DNA from: a virus
Length of the DNA: 52,517 nt
Virus record (IMG/VR): IMGVR_UViG_3300036770_002345
Span: 1 to 52,517 of that record
Strand: one strand, 5' to 3'
Positions 1 through 7,888 of the stretch are shown here, piece after piece (positions within the stretch are counted from its first letter, which is position 1; each line of letters starts with the position of its first letter). Below the pieces are notes generated by a model. The model ran no database searches, was not told the DNA's origin, and saw nothing but the letters and a program-made list of their open reading frames with translations. A program made the position numbers and the translations under genes.

Positions 1-41
1 GCCAACTTCACCACATCGCCTTGTTTAAATTTCGCTGCCAT
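1..41 (-). CDS. Small DUF2158/YodC-like protein, N-terminus only (cut by window edge)
   Basis: The minus strand opens with an ATG at 41 and reads MAAKFKQGDVVKLA before running off the left edge. A GDVV(K/Q)L motif right after the start is typical of the short DUF2158 (YodC-like) proteins, which have no assigned function. AGGAGAATTCAG just upstream supplies a ribosome binding site. Only 13 codons and part of the next are visible, so the family assignment is tentative. Confidence 0.4.
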   Translation of the reverse strand, partial: MAAKFKQGDVVKL

Positions 42-52
42 CTGAATTCTCC

Positions 53-634
53 TTACGCTGCGTCAAGGCTGAAGGTGTAGGTCACAGACAGAACGTCGCC
101 GTTCTGAACCACGCGATCACCGGGAGCTGCAAAGTCTGACGCCGAAAACAACACACCCGAGGTGCCACCCGGCAAGTCACCTGTCGTTAAAAACGCGCCA
201 CCCACATTCGCAGAGGCGTTGATCAAGAACTGAGCGACTGCCGCAGAGTTCGCAATCACCGAAGGATCTGCTGTGGTGGCTGCGCCGAATGTCGCCGCAG
301 GGCGAGTGGCATTGGTATATGCCGTGACTTCCGTCCATCCCGCATGGGAGGCCATCGTGTCAGCCGAAGACGGGTTGTTGGTCGAAGCAGGACCGTAGAT
401 ACCCACATACCATGCAGCGGTGTAACCTGAGCCTTTGAAGAAGCTCTCGTTCATGTAGGCCAAGCCCACATTCACCACAAGGTTCTTGGACTTCTGTTCC
501 CACTTGAGGTTGCCATCTTTGTCATGGCAACGTACCGTGAAAATACCGCCGCCCTTGAGACCGTCACGGGTGCCGTTGCCTTTCTGGACATTCGCACCAA
601 CGGCATCAACGGACTTTGCCTTATTGATTAGCAT
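53..634 (-). CDS. Conserved phage structural protein, probably virion surface
   Basis: This 193-residue protein is rich in Ala, Thr, Ser and Gly. It has the conserved phage motif AGWTEVTAYTNATRPA in its middle and a C-terminus ending in VLSVTYTFSLDAA, a beta-strand-like pattern. No enzymatic motif is visible. I recognise the family as a recurring hypothetical protein next to head and tail-adaptor genes of environmental podoviruses. It probably coats the head or belongs to a fibre or decoration protein. AGGAGA precedes the ATG. It lies at the 3' end of the minus-strand virion operon, 11 nt after the next upstream gene. Confidence 0.7.
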   Translation of the reverse strand: MLINKAKSVDAVGANVQKGNGTRDGLKGGGIFTVRCHDKDGNLKWEQKSKNLVVNVGLAYMNESFFKGSGYTAAWYVGIYGPASTNNPSSADTMASHAGWTEVTAYTNATRPAATFGAATTADPSVIANSAAVAQFLINASANVGGAFLTTGDLPGGTSGVLFSASDFAAPGDRVVQNGDVLSVTYTFSLDAA

Positions 635-645
635 CGTTGATTCTC

Positions 646-1059
646 CTAATTAAACCTAAGTAACGCTGAGGTTGAAGTATTTGCAGGCATCTGCACCGTG
701 AAAGAGTTCGTGGCAATCTTGTCATTGCCAAAACTCAAAACTGCGATGGACTTGTTGGACTTACTGGCGTTGTAAATCAAACCGCCAGCCGCCGTGAAAC
801 TAGCCGGATTCCAAACGGCATTGTCGAAGTTGACGTACACCGTGCCTCCCGATTTGTTCAAGGTGACACCGGTTAACACAACCCCGCCTGCGGTATAGCC
901 TCCGCCGACAACTTCCTGATCGGTGGTATACGCGAGGGTATCCTCGTTTAAATCAGCCGTGCTGTAGTACAACGCCAACTGAAGCGTATCTGTCAGGAGA
1001 TCGTGTTCCCCTTTCAAGATCTGCTCTTTGAAGCTGGTGGTGAGCGTCTGGAAAATCAT
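646..1059 (-). CDS. Conserved phage structural protein, beta-rich
   Basis: The N-terminal pattern (FKEQILKGEHDLLTDTLQLALY, with GGGYTAGG near residue 55) belongs to a widespread family of about 140 residues found in phage virion modules. It consists mostly of alternating polar and hydrophobic beta-strand stretches with no catalytic motif. I infer a virion surface or fibre-associated role. The start codon overlaps the stop of the upstream adaptor gene as ATGA, so the two are translationally coupled. Confidence 0.7.
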   Translation of the reverse strand: MIFQTLTTSFKEQILKGEHDLLTDTLQLALYYSTADLNEDTLAYTTDQEVVGGGYTAGGVVLTGVTLNKSGGTVYVNFDNAVWNPASFTAAGGLIYNASKSNKSIAVLSFGNDKIATNSFTVQMPANTSTSALLRFN

Positions 1060-1694
1060 GTGACCGGAATCCTGTTAAGACCATTCCGGAATGCATCCTG
1101 ACGATCCTTGCCTTCGCCAAGGCGTTTCAGGAGAGCCAAGGACTCTTGGTACTTCTGCTCATAGTACTGAACCATGTCTGCTTCACCCTTCATGTAGAGA
1201 TAGGCTTCGCGCAGGGTTCCGTAAAGAAGTACGGTCTCGAAGTTATCGCCGAGCCAAGAGGTACTCGCCGTCACAATGCTTTCTGGGTAATAGTAGTAAT
1301 GCAGTTCGACTTGGTAGTTGCTATCAGGGGTTGGCCCTAAGATGAAAGTGTTTTGGTCGAAGATGGCATAGTACTTCGGAACACCCACATCATCAGGGTC
1401 CGGATAGCATTCCCGAATAAAGTTGACATCCTTGTCGAGAAGAAAGGTCTGAGCGTTTGTAACCGGATCAATCACCGCCAGCGAAAAGTTCGCCAGCCAA
1501 TCTGCCGGAACAGTCAGATACTTGTTGCTAGGGGTCAGGGTGCCGATCTGGTTCTTTCGAATCGCGGGGATGAAGACAGCGTTATAGATCCGCTCTTCTG
1601 CCAGTTGAACGAAATTGGGGATGTTCGCAACAAACGAAGTTTCTTCGTTCTGCGTGTACTGTTTAACCAGATCGACGAGTTGGGTGTAGTTCAT
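1056..1694 (-). CDS. Head-tail adaptor (phage SU10-type adaptor family)
   Basis: The 212-residue protein begins MNYTQLVDLVKQYTQNEE and continues with a helical segment containing FVQLAEERIYN, which I recognise from the SU10-type phage adaptor family. The middle is a beta-rich insert (LTVPADWLANFSL, YYAIFDQNTFILGPTP). The C-terminus is helical (YEQKYQESLALLKRL). Adaptors of this type form a ring beneath the portal that joins head and tail. It overlaps both neighbours by ATGA junctions, and the SU10-like portal in the same operon fits this role. Confidence 0.78.
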   Translation of the reverse strand: MNYTQLVDLVKQYTQNEETSFVANIPNFVQLAEERIYNAVFIPAIRKNQIGTLTPSNKYLTVPADWLANFSLAVIDPVTNAQTFLLDKDVNFIRECYPDPDDVGVPKYYAIFDQNTFILGPTPDSNYQVELHYYYYPESIVTASTSWLGDNFETVLLYGTLREAYLYMKGEADMVQYYEQKYQESLALLKRLGEGKDRQDAFRNGLNRIPVT

Positions 1695-2068
1695 GTCACA
1701 GCGACCGTCACAGTTCCGACGAACCCAGTGGAGATCAAATCATTCGGGGTGAGATCCGTGTCATAGCCTTCAGCCCCGCCAATCGGATTCCATCCATACT
1801 GGAACATCCGGCTACCACCTGCGCCTTGGTTACCGGGGGCAAAGAAGGTGTTATCGGGGCGGGCATTGCGAAGCGCCTGCGGATCATCCATAGGGATGCG
1901 ACCTAACTGCAACTGCGGGTGGTCCACATCCATGCATTCAAAACACACCCGAATACCAATGGGGAGCAGGTTCTCATACTGCTCGTTTAAATCATGCAGA
2001 TCGTACCGCTGACCACACCGGTCGCAGAATCCAAATGCATGTTTACCACTGGCAAACGGTTTGCCCAT
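1691..2068 (-). CDS. Zinc-ribbon-like phage structural-module protein
   Basis: The N-terminal half holds two CxxC pairs (CDRC near residue 15 and CFEC near residue 42), spaced as in a zinc ribbon, in the conserved context GKHAFGFCDRCGQRYDL. The C-terminal half has QALRNARPD and a low-complexity Gly/Asn stretch. I recognise it as a recurring hypothetical protein in environmental podovirus virion operons, with no assigned function. Overlaps on both sides (TAATG and ATGA) place it in the same translational unit as the adaptor proteins. Confidence 0.68.
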   Translation of the reverse strand: MGKPFASGKHAFGFCDRCGQRYDLHDLNEQYENLLPIGIRVCFECMDVDHPQLQLGRIPMDDPQALRNARPDNTFFAPGNQGAGGSRMFQYGWNPIGGAEGYDTDLTPNDLISTGFVGTVTVAVT

Positions 2069-2772
2069 TAGACGTTCCTGCCAATATAGCCATGCATAGG
2101 CACGAATCGTACGGAGGCTTTTTCCCGATCCTCACCTGCCGCCAGATCCCATTGGATCTCATATTCTTGCTTGAGTAGACCCACCCGATCTGCGGCTTCA
2201 GGACGCTTCATCGCAATGTAGTAGGCGAGTCCAGAAACTAAGCAGGGTAAGAATCGTGCAGGGATATCGATGGTATTGGAACCGCCATTCCCCACATCCT
2301 GAATACGCCGCATCTTCCAATAGACGAGGGTATAGGTCTGGGTGTTGTCAGGAACCGGCCACAGATACACCACCGGAGCGGCTCTCTGTCGATCCACATA
2401 AATCTGTAGCGGCATCCCTTGGGTGAGCTTGTTGCTCAATTGGGCATAGTCCGATACCGAAATCCGGGACAGGGTGTAATCCGTTTGGCTGGAGACATTC
2501 CCAGAATAAGTTCTGAGTTGATGCTCCAATAGATCGATGGTGTCAGCGGGCATGGTGTAGGTGAAGGTTCCGGGAGTCAGTACCTGAGAACCTTGTTCCA
2601 CCGTCCAGAGATTGATGCCCCGGTTCTGCCATTCGAGGGCCATGAAGTTCATGGACCGGCGGGCAGTCTGGAGATCATAACCGGTACGCAACTCCATACC
2701 TGCCCGTTCGAAAGCCTCTTCAACGAGTTCCCGAAACTCAGGGTTGAAAGTTGCTACACCGCTGGTGGTCAT
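2068..2772 (-). CDS. Head-tail connector / tail-tube-A-like protein
   Basis: The 234-residue protein starts with FNPEFRELVEEAFERAG and a helical region reading RRSMNFMALEWQNRGINLW, a signature I know from podoviral connector proteins similar to T7 tail tubular protein A. The central part (YTMPADTIDLLEHQLR, VYLWPVPDNTQTYTLVYWK) is beta-rich, as in that family. It is encoded directly beside the SU10-type adaptor, which supports a place in the neck. It overlaps the upstream small basic gene by TAATG. Confidence 0.72.
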   Translation of the reverse strand: MTTSGVATFNPEFRELVEEAFERAGMELRTGYDLQTARRSMNFMALEWQNRGINLWTVEQGSQVLTPGTFTYTMPADTIDLLEHQLRTYSGNVSSQTDYTLSRISVSDYAQLSNKLTQGMPLQIYVDRQRAAPVVYLWPVPDNTQTYTLVYWKMRRIQDVGNGGSNTIDIPARFLPCLVSGLAYYIAMKRPEAADRVGLLKQEYEIQWDLAAGEDREKASVRFVPMHGYIGRNV

Positions 2773-3080
2773 TAGACCATCCGGCCCTTGGTCTTACCGC
2801 GCATGGCGCAACCATCAATGCCACGACCGGTGGAACCGCCTTCGGCGTAAGACATGCCCCCTTTTTTGTAGGTCATGCCACCACCCATCATTTTGCCTTT
2901 ACCATCTGCCGCAAAGAACGGGACCTTCTCGCCGCCCTTATCGACCATCTTGAGGCTTCCACCTTCAGCATAGGACATGCCGCCCTTACGCATCATGTTC
3001 TTCATATCATCCTCCATTCCTTTGCGTTTCTCTTCCTCAACACCAATGGCAATCACCATCAAGGGATCTCGACCTTTCAT
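2772..3080 (-). CDS. Small Gly/Lys/Met-rich protein with repeated KGGMSYAEGGS motif
   Basis: The sequence contains KGGMSYAEGGS twice, about 47 residues apart, and ends in GIDGCAMRGKTKGRMV. Almost the same ending closes the upstream gene. I chose the ATG at 3080 because it overlaps the upstream stop as ATGA. A start at 3107 would add nine residues. The protein is basic, low in complexity and probably disordered. Function is unknown. Its place among virion genes and the shared C-terminal tag suggest a packaged or head-associated role (inference). Confidence 0.6.
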   Translation of the reverse strand: MKGRDPLMVIAIGVEEEKRKGMEDDMKNMMRKGGMSYAEGGSLKMVDKGGEKVPFFAADGKGKMMGGGMTYKKGGMSYAEGGSTGRGIDGCAMRGKTKGRMV

Positions 3081-3319
3081 GCCCGTGTCCTCCCTCGCAT
3101 CGCACATCCATCGATACCGCCGCCTCTTGCCATGTTCTTCTTCGGCTTGCTCATGCCCGCCTCAGATAACGCAATGGCAATTGCTTGCTTACGATCTTTA
3201 ACCACAGGCCCCTTCTTGCTGCCCGAATGAAGTTTGCCTTCCTTAAACTCTTCCATAACCGTGCGAACCTTGCCCGGTTTCTCAATTTGTTGACCCATGT
3301 TGGACCGAGATATCGCCAT
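3077..3319 (-). CDS. DUF6496-like small basic protein
   Basis: The core VMEEFKEGKLHSGSKKGPVV followed by KDRKQAIAIALSEAG matches the DUF6496 pattern, a short lysine-rich family common in phages and some bacteria, of unknown role. The C-terminus carries the tag GGGIDGCAMRGRTRA shared with the next gene downstream. The stop overlaps the next start as ATGA. Basic charge would suit DNA or scaffold contact, but that is inference. Confidence 0.7.
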   Translation of the reverse strand: MAISRSNMGQQIEKPGKVRTVMEEFKEGKLHSGSKKGPVVKDRKQAIAIALSEAGMSKPKKNMARGGGIDGCAMRGRTRA

Positions 3320-3320
3320 C

Positions 3321-3572
3321 TTACTTGCCTCGTTGTCTAAACGGTTTCACTTTTTTCGCGATTTCTTTGGGTTGCGCGACGAACTGCTTGCCTTCCTTTT
3401 TGCCTTTACGCTTGGCGGCGGTGGTTCGGGCGTACTCAGCAGGCGAGAGAGACTTGATCGCAGCCTCTGGTAAATATCTTTCGCCTGTTTGACTAGAAGG
3501 CTTACCAGATTTTGTGCGCCAACGCTGATCGCCCCAAGCCTTGAGCGATTGTTGACTTTTTCGTAGCGCCAT
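3321..3572 (-). CDS. DUF5872-like small basic protein
   Basis: The sequence MALRKSQQSLKAWGDQRWRT with SGKPSSQTGERYLPEAAI, SLSPAEYARTT and a lysine-rich C-terminus matches the DUF5872 pattern: a short basic protein found in phages and bacteria, function unknown. I prefer the ATG at 3572, preceded by AGGTGG, over a GTG at 3584 that adds four residues. The HNH gene starts divergently only 14 bases away, so the endonuclease insertion falls right at this gene's leader. Confidence 0.65.
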   Translation of the reverse strand: MALRKSQQSLKAWGDQRWRTKSGKPSSQTGERYLPEAAIKSLSPAEYARTTAAKRKGKKEGKQFVAQPKEIAKKVKPFRQRGK

Positions 3573-3586
3573 ACCATGATCCACCT

Positions 3587-4111
3587 ATGGAGAACAAAGA
3601 TGAAATTTGGGATGTGATCCCAGAAACAAATGACCGATATTCCGTAAGCAATTTTGGAAAAGTTCGCGCAAACTGGACAGATATCCCGCAGCGGAATCTA
3701 TCCTATCGAAAACGAATTGAAAGAACATTAATCCTATCTGCGTGGACTCATACGAATGGATATGTGCGTGTTGCTCTTGGCCGTGGAAATTTAAAATATG
3801 TACACCGTCTTGTTGCACAATCCTTTGTCCACAATCCAGATAACCTTCCACAAGTTGACCATATAGATGGTGATAGGACAAATAATCACGCTTCAAACTT
3901 GCGCTGGGTGACGGCAAATCAGAATTCAAAATACGGCGGCGAAAGGCATAACTGGGAGTCACAACGAATAGCAAGCGCAAAGAGGCGAATTTACGAAGCA
4001 AAAAAATCAGAGTACCTAGCCTTGGTTGAGCAGGGGTACAGTTTAAGACGTATTGCAAAACTTTTTGGTACATCACATTCCGTTATAAGCAATGTTTTGA
4101 AAACCAAATGA
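3587..4111 (+). CDS. Free-standing HNH homing endonuclease (NUMOD4-HNH)
   Basis: Residues 1-30 show a NUMOD4-like motif (EIWDVIPETNDRYSVSNFGK). Residues about 70-115 form an HNH_3 domain (YVHRLVAQSF, PQVDHIDGDRTNNHASNLRW). The C-terminus resembles a small helix-turn-helix (QGYSLRRIAKLFGTSHSVIS). Such enzymes cut intron- or gene-less target sites and spread by repair. The gene is opposite in direction to all its neighbours and visibly richer in A/T than the flanking virion genes, both signs of recent insertion. No intron boundaries are evident. Confidence 0.9.
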   Translation: MENKDEIWDVIPETNDRYSVSNFGKVRANWTDIPQRNLSYRKRIERTLILSAWTHTNGYVRVALGRGNLKYVHRLVAQSFVHNPDNLPQVDHIDGDRTNNHASNLRWVTANQNSKYGGERHNWESQRIASAKRRIYEAKKSEYLALVEQGYSLRRIAKLFGTSHSVISNVLKTK

Positions 4112-4125
4112 ACGTTGAGGGGGCT

Positions 4126-4563
4126 TCATGCAATGGGTCCACCCACTAACCATGCATCGCAGGTGCGATCACCCGCGCATTTGAAATGAAAGAGTTCGCA
4201 GTAGCCTAAGTTGCTCGCCTTGATCACCTCCATGGCGCTATCCATGTGAGGTTTGTCACCGGCTTCCATCCCCTTGGCAATACAGGCCAACATCTTGGGG
4301 GTTTTGATAAAGGCCGCACAGTTCCCGCAACGGGCGGTCTTGGCTTCCTCTGGGGAGATCATCCAGAGCTTGGCCTTCTTAGACCAAAACTTCTCTGAAG
4401 GTTCGTTAGGATTCAAAGGACCATAGCCATAGTCTTCGATGGCATGGTTGCGGTTCTTGAGATTGACATGGATGTCCAAGGTCGCCACAGGACAAGACTT
4501 ACCATCCTTATAGGATCGCTTGATGGCAGCACCGATGGCATCTTTTTTAATCCGCATAGCCAT
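4126..4563 (-). CDS. Cysteine-rich conserved phage protein
   Basis: The C-terminal half holds six or seven cysteines in a conserved arrangement (ARCGNCAAF, ACI, LGYCELFHFKCAGDRTCDAW). This suggests a metal or iron-sulphur site, and I recognise the block from many phage genomes without an assigned function. The N-terminal part is basic (RIKKDAIGAAIKRSYKDGK). It starts directly after the stop of the small basic gene upstream. A second ATG two codons later is an alternative start. Confidence 0.68.
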   Translation of the reverse strand: MAMRIKKDAIGAAIKRSYKDGKSCPVATLDIHVNLKNRNHAIEDYGYGPLNPNEPSEKFWSKKAKLWMISPEEAKTARCGNCAAFIKTPKMLACIAKGMEAGDKPHMDSAMEVIKASNLGYCELFHFKCAGDRTCDAWLVGGPIA

Positions 4564-4564
4564 A

Positions 4565-4756
4565 TCAATCTCGGTAACCGCCTCCCGCTTCCTTGTACTT
4601 TTTGGCTAATAGCTGGGCCTTGCGGGCTGACCATTGGCCTGCTTTGGTTCCCTGTGTGGCGGAACCTTTGATCTGGTTAAACAGGCGCTTACGCAGTTCA
4701 GGCTTGGTGTAGTTGCCTGCTGCGTTGACCTTGCTCTTGGACTTGGCTTTAGCCAT
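4565..4756 (-). CDS. Small basic conserved phage protein
   Basis: The 63-residue protein has the conserved block AGNYTKPELRKRLFNQIK followed by GQWSARKAQLLAKKYKEAGG. The family recurs next to capsid and portal genes in phages and has no known function. The start at 4756 overlaps the upstream stop as TAATG. An ATG two codons earlier is possible. Its strong positive charge suggests nucleic-acid contact (inference). Confidence 0.65.
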   Translation of the reverse strand: MAKAKSKSKVNAAGNYTKPELRKRLFNQIKGSATQGTKAGQWSARKAQLLAKKYKEAGGGYRD

Positions 4757-5040
4757 TACCATTTCACCTTGTCTGCCCAGTACGCCGCAGACATCTTTCC
4801 TTTCGAGATGTTCTTGGCATGACGGGATTTAAACGACTCTCGCCGTTTGCGATAGGACTCAGATTCCCCGGCTTTTTTCGGGGAACCTGAGACACCTTGC
4901 TGACCAAAGCGAATGGTCTTGACCTGATCGCCAGACTTGGCAACGACAACGTGAGACTTGGTCGGATGGCTTGGAGTTCTCTTGGGTTGATTAAACCCAG
5001 AGACACCAGCGCGTTCCAGTCTTGGGTCTTTTTTAGCCAT
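4756..5040 (-). CDS. Conserved small basic phage protein (DPRLxRAGVxGFNxPKRTP family)
   Basis: The sequence DPRLERAGVSGFNQPKRTP, then HPTKSHVVVAKSGDQVK, IRFGQQGVSGSPK and KNISKGKMSAAYWADKVKW, is highly characteristic of a small family seen in many phages and some bacteria. Function is unknown. The protein is about 94 residues, strongly basic, and lacks membrane segments. I chose the ATG before AKKDPR because it is the family's usual start. A TTG-type extension of six residues is possible. Confidence 0.7.
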   Translation of the reverse strand: MAKKDPRLERAGVSGFNQPKRTPSHPTKSHVVVAKSGDQVKTIRFGQQGVSGSPKKAGESESYRKRRESFKSRHAKNISKGKMSAAYWADKVKW

Positions 5041-5048
5041 GGGAATTC

Positions 5049-5642
5049 CTAGCCGCAAAGCACCGTAACTTTCGACACCTGATCCAAGGTCATGACCGCG
5101 ATGTCCCCTCGACCTGAATTACTCTTGGTCGTGAGAATGCCCTCTGGCGGGATCATGGCATCGTTGGCAGTGGCATCACCGGGCGTATACACCTTCAAGA
5201 TCACCGTATTATTCGGCTGAGCGGTGAAGGTGATACTGCCTTCTGATGACGTTGCAATGTACAAGACGCCCTTGATGCGGGTTCGAGGAAACGCAAGGTC
5301 TCCGCCGTAACCGATCTTGATGCCGCCACCCGAAGGACCACTGACCGACACACTGCTGACGCTAGTGTAGTAGTTAGTGGAATACACCACGGATGCACTG
5401 GGGCCGTTGAAACTTTCGGTCACTACCCCGTCAGCGCCTGTAATGCCTACCTTGACGCCCGTCACGGTGAAGACGGTGGCACTGTCTGCGCCATCCGAAG
5501 TCACAGAGACTTTGTAGCCGGTTCCGTACTGACCAATGTTGTTCGCCAACAAGGCCACCGATCCCGTTGCGGCAATGGATGCCGACGCAAACAGGTAGTC
5601 ATCGTCGCTGTCCGGACTGACTGCCCAAACATCATACTGCAT
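5049..5642 (-). CDS. Putative virion structural protein, beta-rich
   Basis: This 197-residue protein begins with MQYDVWAVSPDSDDDYLFAS, is rich in Ser, Thr, Val and Gly, and contains GGDLAFPRTRIKGVLYIAT near residue 115. I recognise that block from phage virion proteins of unknown function. The alternating hydrophobic pattern predicts beta sheet. GGAGGATT precedes the ATG. It lies between the decoration-like protein and the small basic genes, so a head decoration or fibre role is likely but unproven. Confidence 0.62.
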   Translation of the reverse strand: MQYDVWAVSPDSDDDYLFASASIAATGSVALLANNIGQYGTGYKVSVTSDGADSATVFTVTGVKVGITGADGVVTESFNGPSASVVYSTNYYTSVSSVSVSGPSGGGIKIGYGGDLAFPRTRIKGVLYIATSSEGSITFTAQPNNTVILKVYTPGDATANDAMIPPEGILTTKSNSGRGDIAVMTLDQVSKVTVLCG

Positions 5643-5676
5643 AGAGAATCCTCCGCTTAGGGGCTACCCCCGATGA

Positions 5677-5931
5677 TTAAACGGTGACGCTCGTATAGAG
5701 GGCGATGTAGGCCGTGGTTGCGCCGACAAGAACCTGAATGAAACCCACCTGATTCGAGACTGCGCCCGAAGCCGCATTAACGGCCACACCGATTTTGGTG
5801 GTGCCAACGGTCAGGGAAGTGGTTACCAAGTTGGTTACTGTCGCCGAACTGGCAGTGAATACGGTGCTTGAAACGTCACCGATGAAACCATTGTCCGATT
5901 GAACCGGACCCGAAAAAGTAGTCTTAGCCAT
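5677..5931 (-). CDS. Putative head-decoration-like small structural protein
   Basis: The protein starts MAKTTFSGPVQSDNGFIGDV, a motif recurring in short phage proteins next to the major capsid gene, and is otherwise Ala/Val/Thr-rich (TVTNLVTTSLTVG). It is the first gene after the terminator downstream of the capsid gene. Its leader GAGGTTTAAACATG puts a GTTTAAAC word between the ribosome binding site and the start codon. Function as a capsid decoration protein is inferred from position and composition. Confidence 0.6.
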   Translation of the reverse strand: MAKTTFSGPVQSDNGFIGDVSSTVFTASSATVTNLVTTSLTVGTTKIGVAVNAASGAVSNQVGFIQVLVGATTAYIALYTSVTV

Positions 5932-5952
5932 GTTTAAACCTCGTATGCGAGT

Positions 5953-6022
5953 TGTCCACCAGTCTGCATACTGTCAGCCGGGTCTGTCTGGTGGACTCTG
6001 TTATCCCGGTAGTGTGATTAAA
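5953..6022 (-). promoter_or_regulatory. Two inverted repeats between capsid terminator and next gene
   Basis: GTCCACCAG and its complement CTGGTGGAC flank about 20-30 bases. GTAGTGT and ACACTAC then pair around a GATTAA loop. Both lie in the leader of the small decoration-like gene. They may be RNA hairpins affecting processing or translation. No convincing sigma70 promoter is visible here. Confidence 0.4.
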
Positions 6023-6040
6023 CACTACACAGGGTCCAAA

Positions 6041-6069
6041 AGAAAGGGGGACCGAAGTCCCCCGTTCTT
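6041..6069 (-). terminator. Rho-independent terminator with TTCG loop after major capsid gene
   Basis: On the minus strand the sequence reads GGGGGAC-TTCG-GTCCCCC followed by TTTCTTTT. This is a seven-base-pair GC stem closed by the very stable UUCG tetraloop plus a T-rich tail, 15 bases past the capsid stop codon. It should stop or attenuate transcription after the capsid gene, lowering expression of the genes downstream. Confidence 0.85.
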
Positions 6070-6083
6070 TGCCTTGTGGGCTA

Positions 6084-6992
6084 TCAGGTTGAACCCGGCG
6101 ACCCGTAGATGCCGAGCGGATCAGACACACCGAACGAATATCGCTCGCGAGCCTTATACCGCACGTTCCCGGTATCGAAGTCTCCATCCATGCCGGTCGA
6201 AAGCGGCGTACGCACAAAGTGCTTCATGCCGTTCGGAACGTCAGTGATGAGGAAGAAGGCGTTGGTGTCGGTCAGATAATGGTTGACCGCATAGCCTTCC
6301 GGGATAGCACCCATGTTACGAATCGCGTTGATGTCGTTATCTGCCGTCGCCGTACGGAGAGTGGTCTCCATGAGGCGCTCAGCAACGAACATCAACTGAG
6401 ACGGAACGATGAGCCGACGAGGACGAGCCGCAATCAAGAGGCCACGCTCATCAACGAAGTTGGCAATCGAGATGATTGCATCTTCGAGCGAGGTCTCATT
6501 GAGGTCGGCACCCACAGTCGGACGGTTGGCATTGGTGCCACCGCTGACGAGCGGGTGAGCGGTGCTGAACAGGGTCACGCCGTCGCCAGACTGGAACGTC
6601 GTGAAGCCGTTGTTCAACAAAGCTGCTGCCTTGACCTGCTTGGTATTCGCCATACCACGGGCGAGAGCCTTGGTGTAACGAGCAGAGAGTTGGTCATAGA
6701 GGTTGTCCTCCATGGCTTCCTCAGTGATCGAGAAACCCATCGCAATCGTTTCGTGGTTGTAGCGAGCGGTCCAAGCCTCTTGAGCGTTGTCATAGGCAAT
6801 GGCCTGACCTTCCGGTTTCACCGGGGCCGTGCCGAAGCCCGACAACTTGACTTCCTCTTCGAAAGCCTTCTCAGAGTTCTCGGTCTCATAGATGAGCGTA
6901 TGCTCATCCTCGTACTTGGCATACTCCAAACCGAATAAGGCATTCAGCCCCGGCAGGAGTTCCTTCAACATTTGTGCGCGTGAAATAGCCAT
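6084..6992 (-). CDS. Major capsid protein
   Basis: The 302-residue protein contains blocks I recognise from a podoviral HK97-fold major capsid family: the start MAISRAQMLKELLPGLNALF, the stretch EVKLSGFGTAPVKPEGQAI, and GFSITEEAMEDNLYDQLSAR with ALARGMANTKQ. The C-terminal part (RYSFGVSDPLGIYG) is also typical. It self-assembles into the icosahedral shell on the scaffold encoded just upstream. GGAG precedes the ATG. The terminator directly downstream fits a highly expressed gene. Confidence 0.9.
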   Translation of the reverse strand: MAISRAQMLKELLPGLNALFGLEYAKYEDEHTLIYETENSEKAFEEEVKLSGFGTAPVKPEGQAIAYDNAQEAWTARYNHETIAMGFSITEEAMEDNLYDQLSARYTKALARGMANTKQVKAAALLNNGFTTFQSGDGVTLFSTAHPLVSGGTNANRPTVGADLNETSLEDAIISIANFVDERGLLIAARPRRLIVPSQLMFVAERLMETTLRTATADNDINAIRNMGAIPEGYAVNHYLTDTNAFFLITDVPNGMKHFVRTPLSTGMDGDFDTGNVRYKARERYSFGVSDPLGIYGSPGST

Positions 6993-7005
6993 TTTCTAGA
7001 ACTCC

Positions 7006-7854
7006 TTAGGCTGTGACGCTACTGTAGTAACCGTGGGTCAACACATTGAGTTTGACCAACAGTTCACGGTAGACGGTGAACACGATGTTCGATGCGGAAG
7101 GAATGGCCGTGACACTACCCGGCACATCAATCGCCGCATTGATCGTGACCGAAAGATCGCCAGCGGCGGCAGCAGCCGTCACAAACGAACCGGTCTCAAT
7201 CAACTGACCATTGCTCGCGTAGTAAGCCACACTGGTTCCCACCGGAATCGCCGCCGGAAGACCCGAACCCGTGAGGGTGATCGTGGTGCTGGAGGACGAA
7301 CCGGTTGCCGCATACGAGATCGAAGTCTCCGGAACCACACCGACGCAACGCAGCGGGAGGATCGTGGTAGCCGGGGTCGCAGTCGGCGCGAGAATCGCGT
7401 TCTTGCTGTTACCGGTGTTCACGTTACCCGACGCATTGTCGATACAGGACAGGTTCGTTCCGACCATCGCATAAGCGCCAGAGGCCATAACAGTCGTTGC
7501 CGAGCAGACAGCCGCTTTAAACACGGTATCTGGATCGTCAACCACATAGGCCACCGCATCACCAGCCAAAGTCGAAGCGGGCCAGTATTGGCTGAAACGC
7601 TTGTTCTTGGTGACTGGATCAGTGTAGGAGCAACCAAAGAAAACACCCGTTAATGCGTTTGAACTGGTGGTGGCACCAATTGCAGCGCGGGTGACCGAAC
7701 CTCGTACGACCTTGACGAAATCCCCGTAGAAGATGTTCGTCGTATAGCCGTACTGAATCGGGTACATACGGGTGGAACCCGCAAATACCTGACCGCCGAT
7801 GAGGTTAATCGGCAGGAACCCATAAGGGGCTGTTACATCAGTTCCTGAAGCCAT
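7006..7854 (-). CDS. Conserved head protein upstream of major capsid (decoration-like)
   Basis: This 282-residue protein begins MASGTDVTAPYGFLPINLIG and is rich in Ala, Ser, Thr and Val. It has beta-strand patterns throughout and a Thr/Ser-rich middle (ATGSSSSTTITLTGSG). The N-terminal PYGFLP(I/V) motif is common in proteins encoded next to podoviral capsid genes. I take it as a capsid decoration or minor capsid protein. GAGGT precedes the start, and the capsid gene follows after 13 bases, suggesting co-expression. Confidence 0.65.
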   Translation of the reverse strand: MASGTDVTAPYGFLPINLIGGQVFAGSTRMYPIQYGYTTNIFYGDFVKVVRGSVTRAAIGATTSSNALTGVFFGCSYTDPVTKNKRFSQYWPASTLAGDAVAYVVDDPDTVFKAAVCSATTVMASGAYAMVGTNLSCIDNASGNVNTGNSKNAILAPTATPATTILPLRCVGVVPETSISYAATGSSSSTTITLTGSGLPAAIPVGTSVAYYASNGQLIETGSFVTAAAAAGDLSVTINAAIDVPGSVTAIPSASNIVFTVYRELLVKLNVLTHGYYSSVTA

Positions 7855-7888
7855 TTGAAATTACCTCGATAAGTGGAAAGATAAGGAT

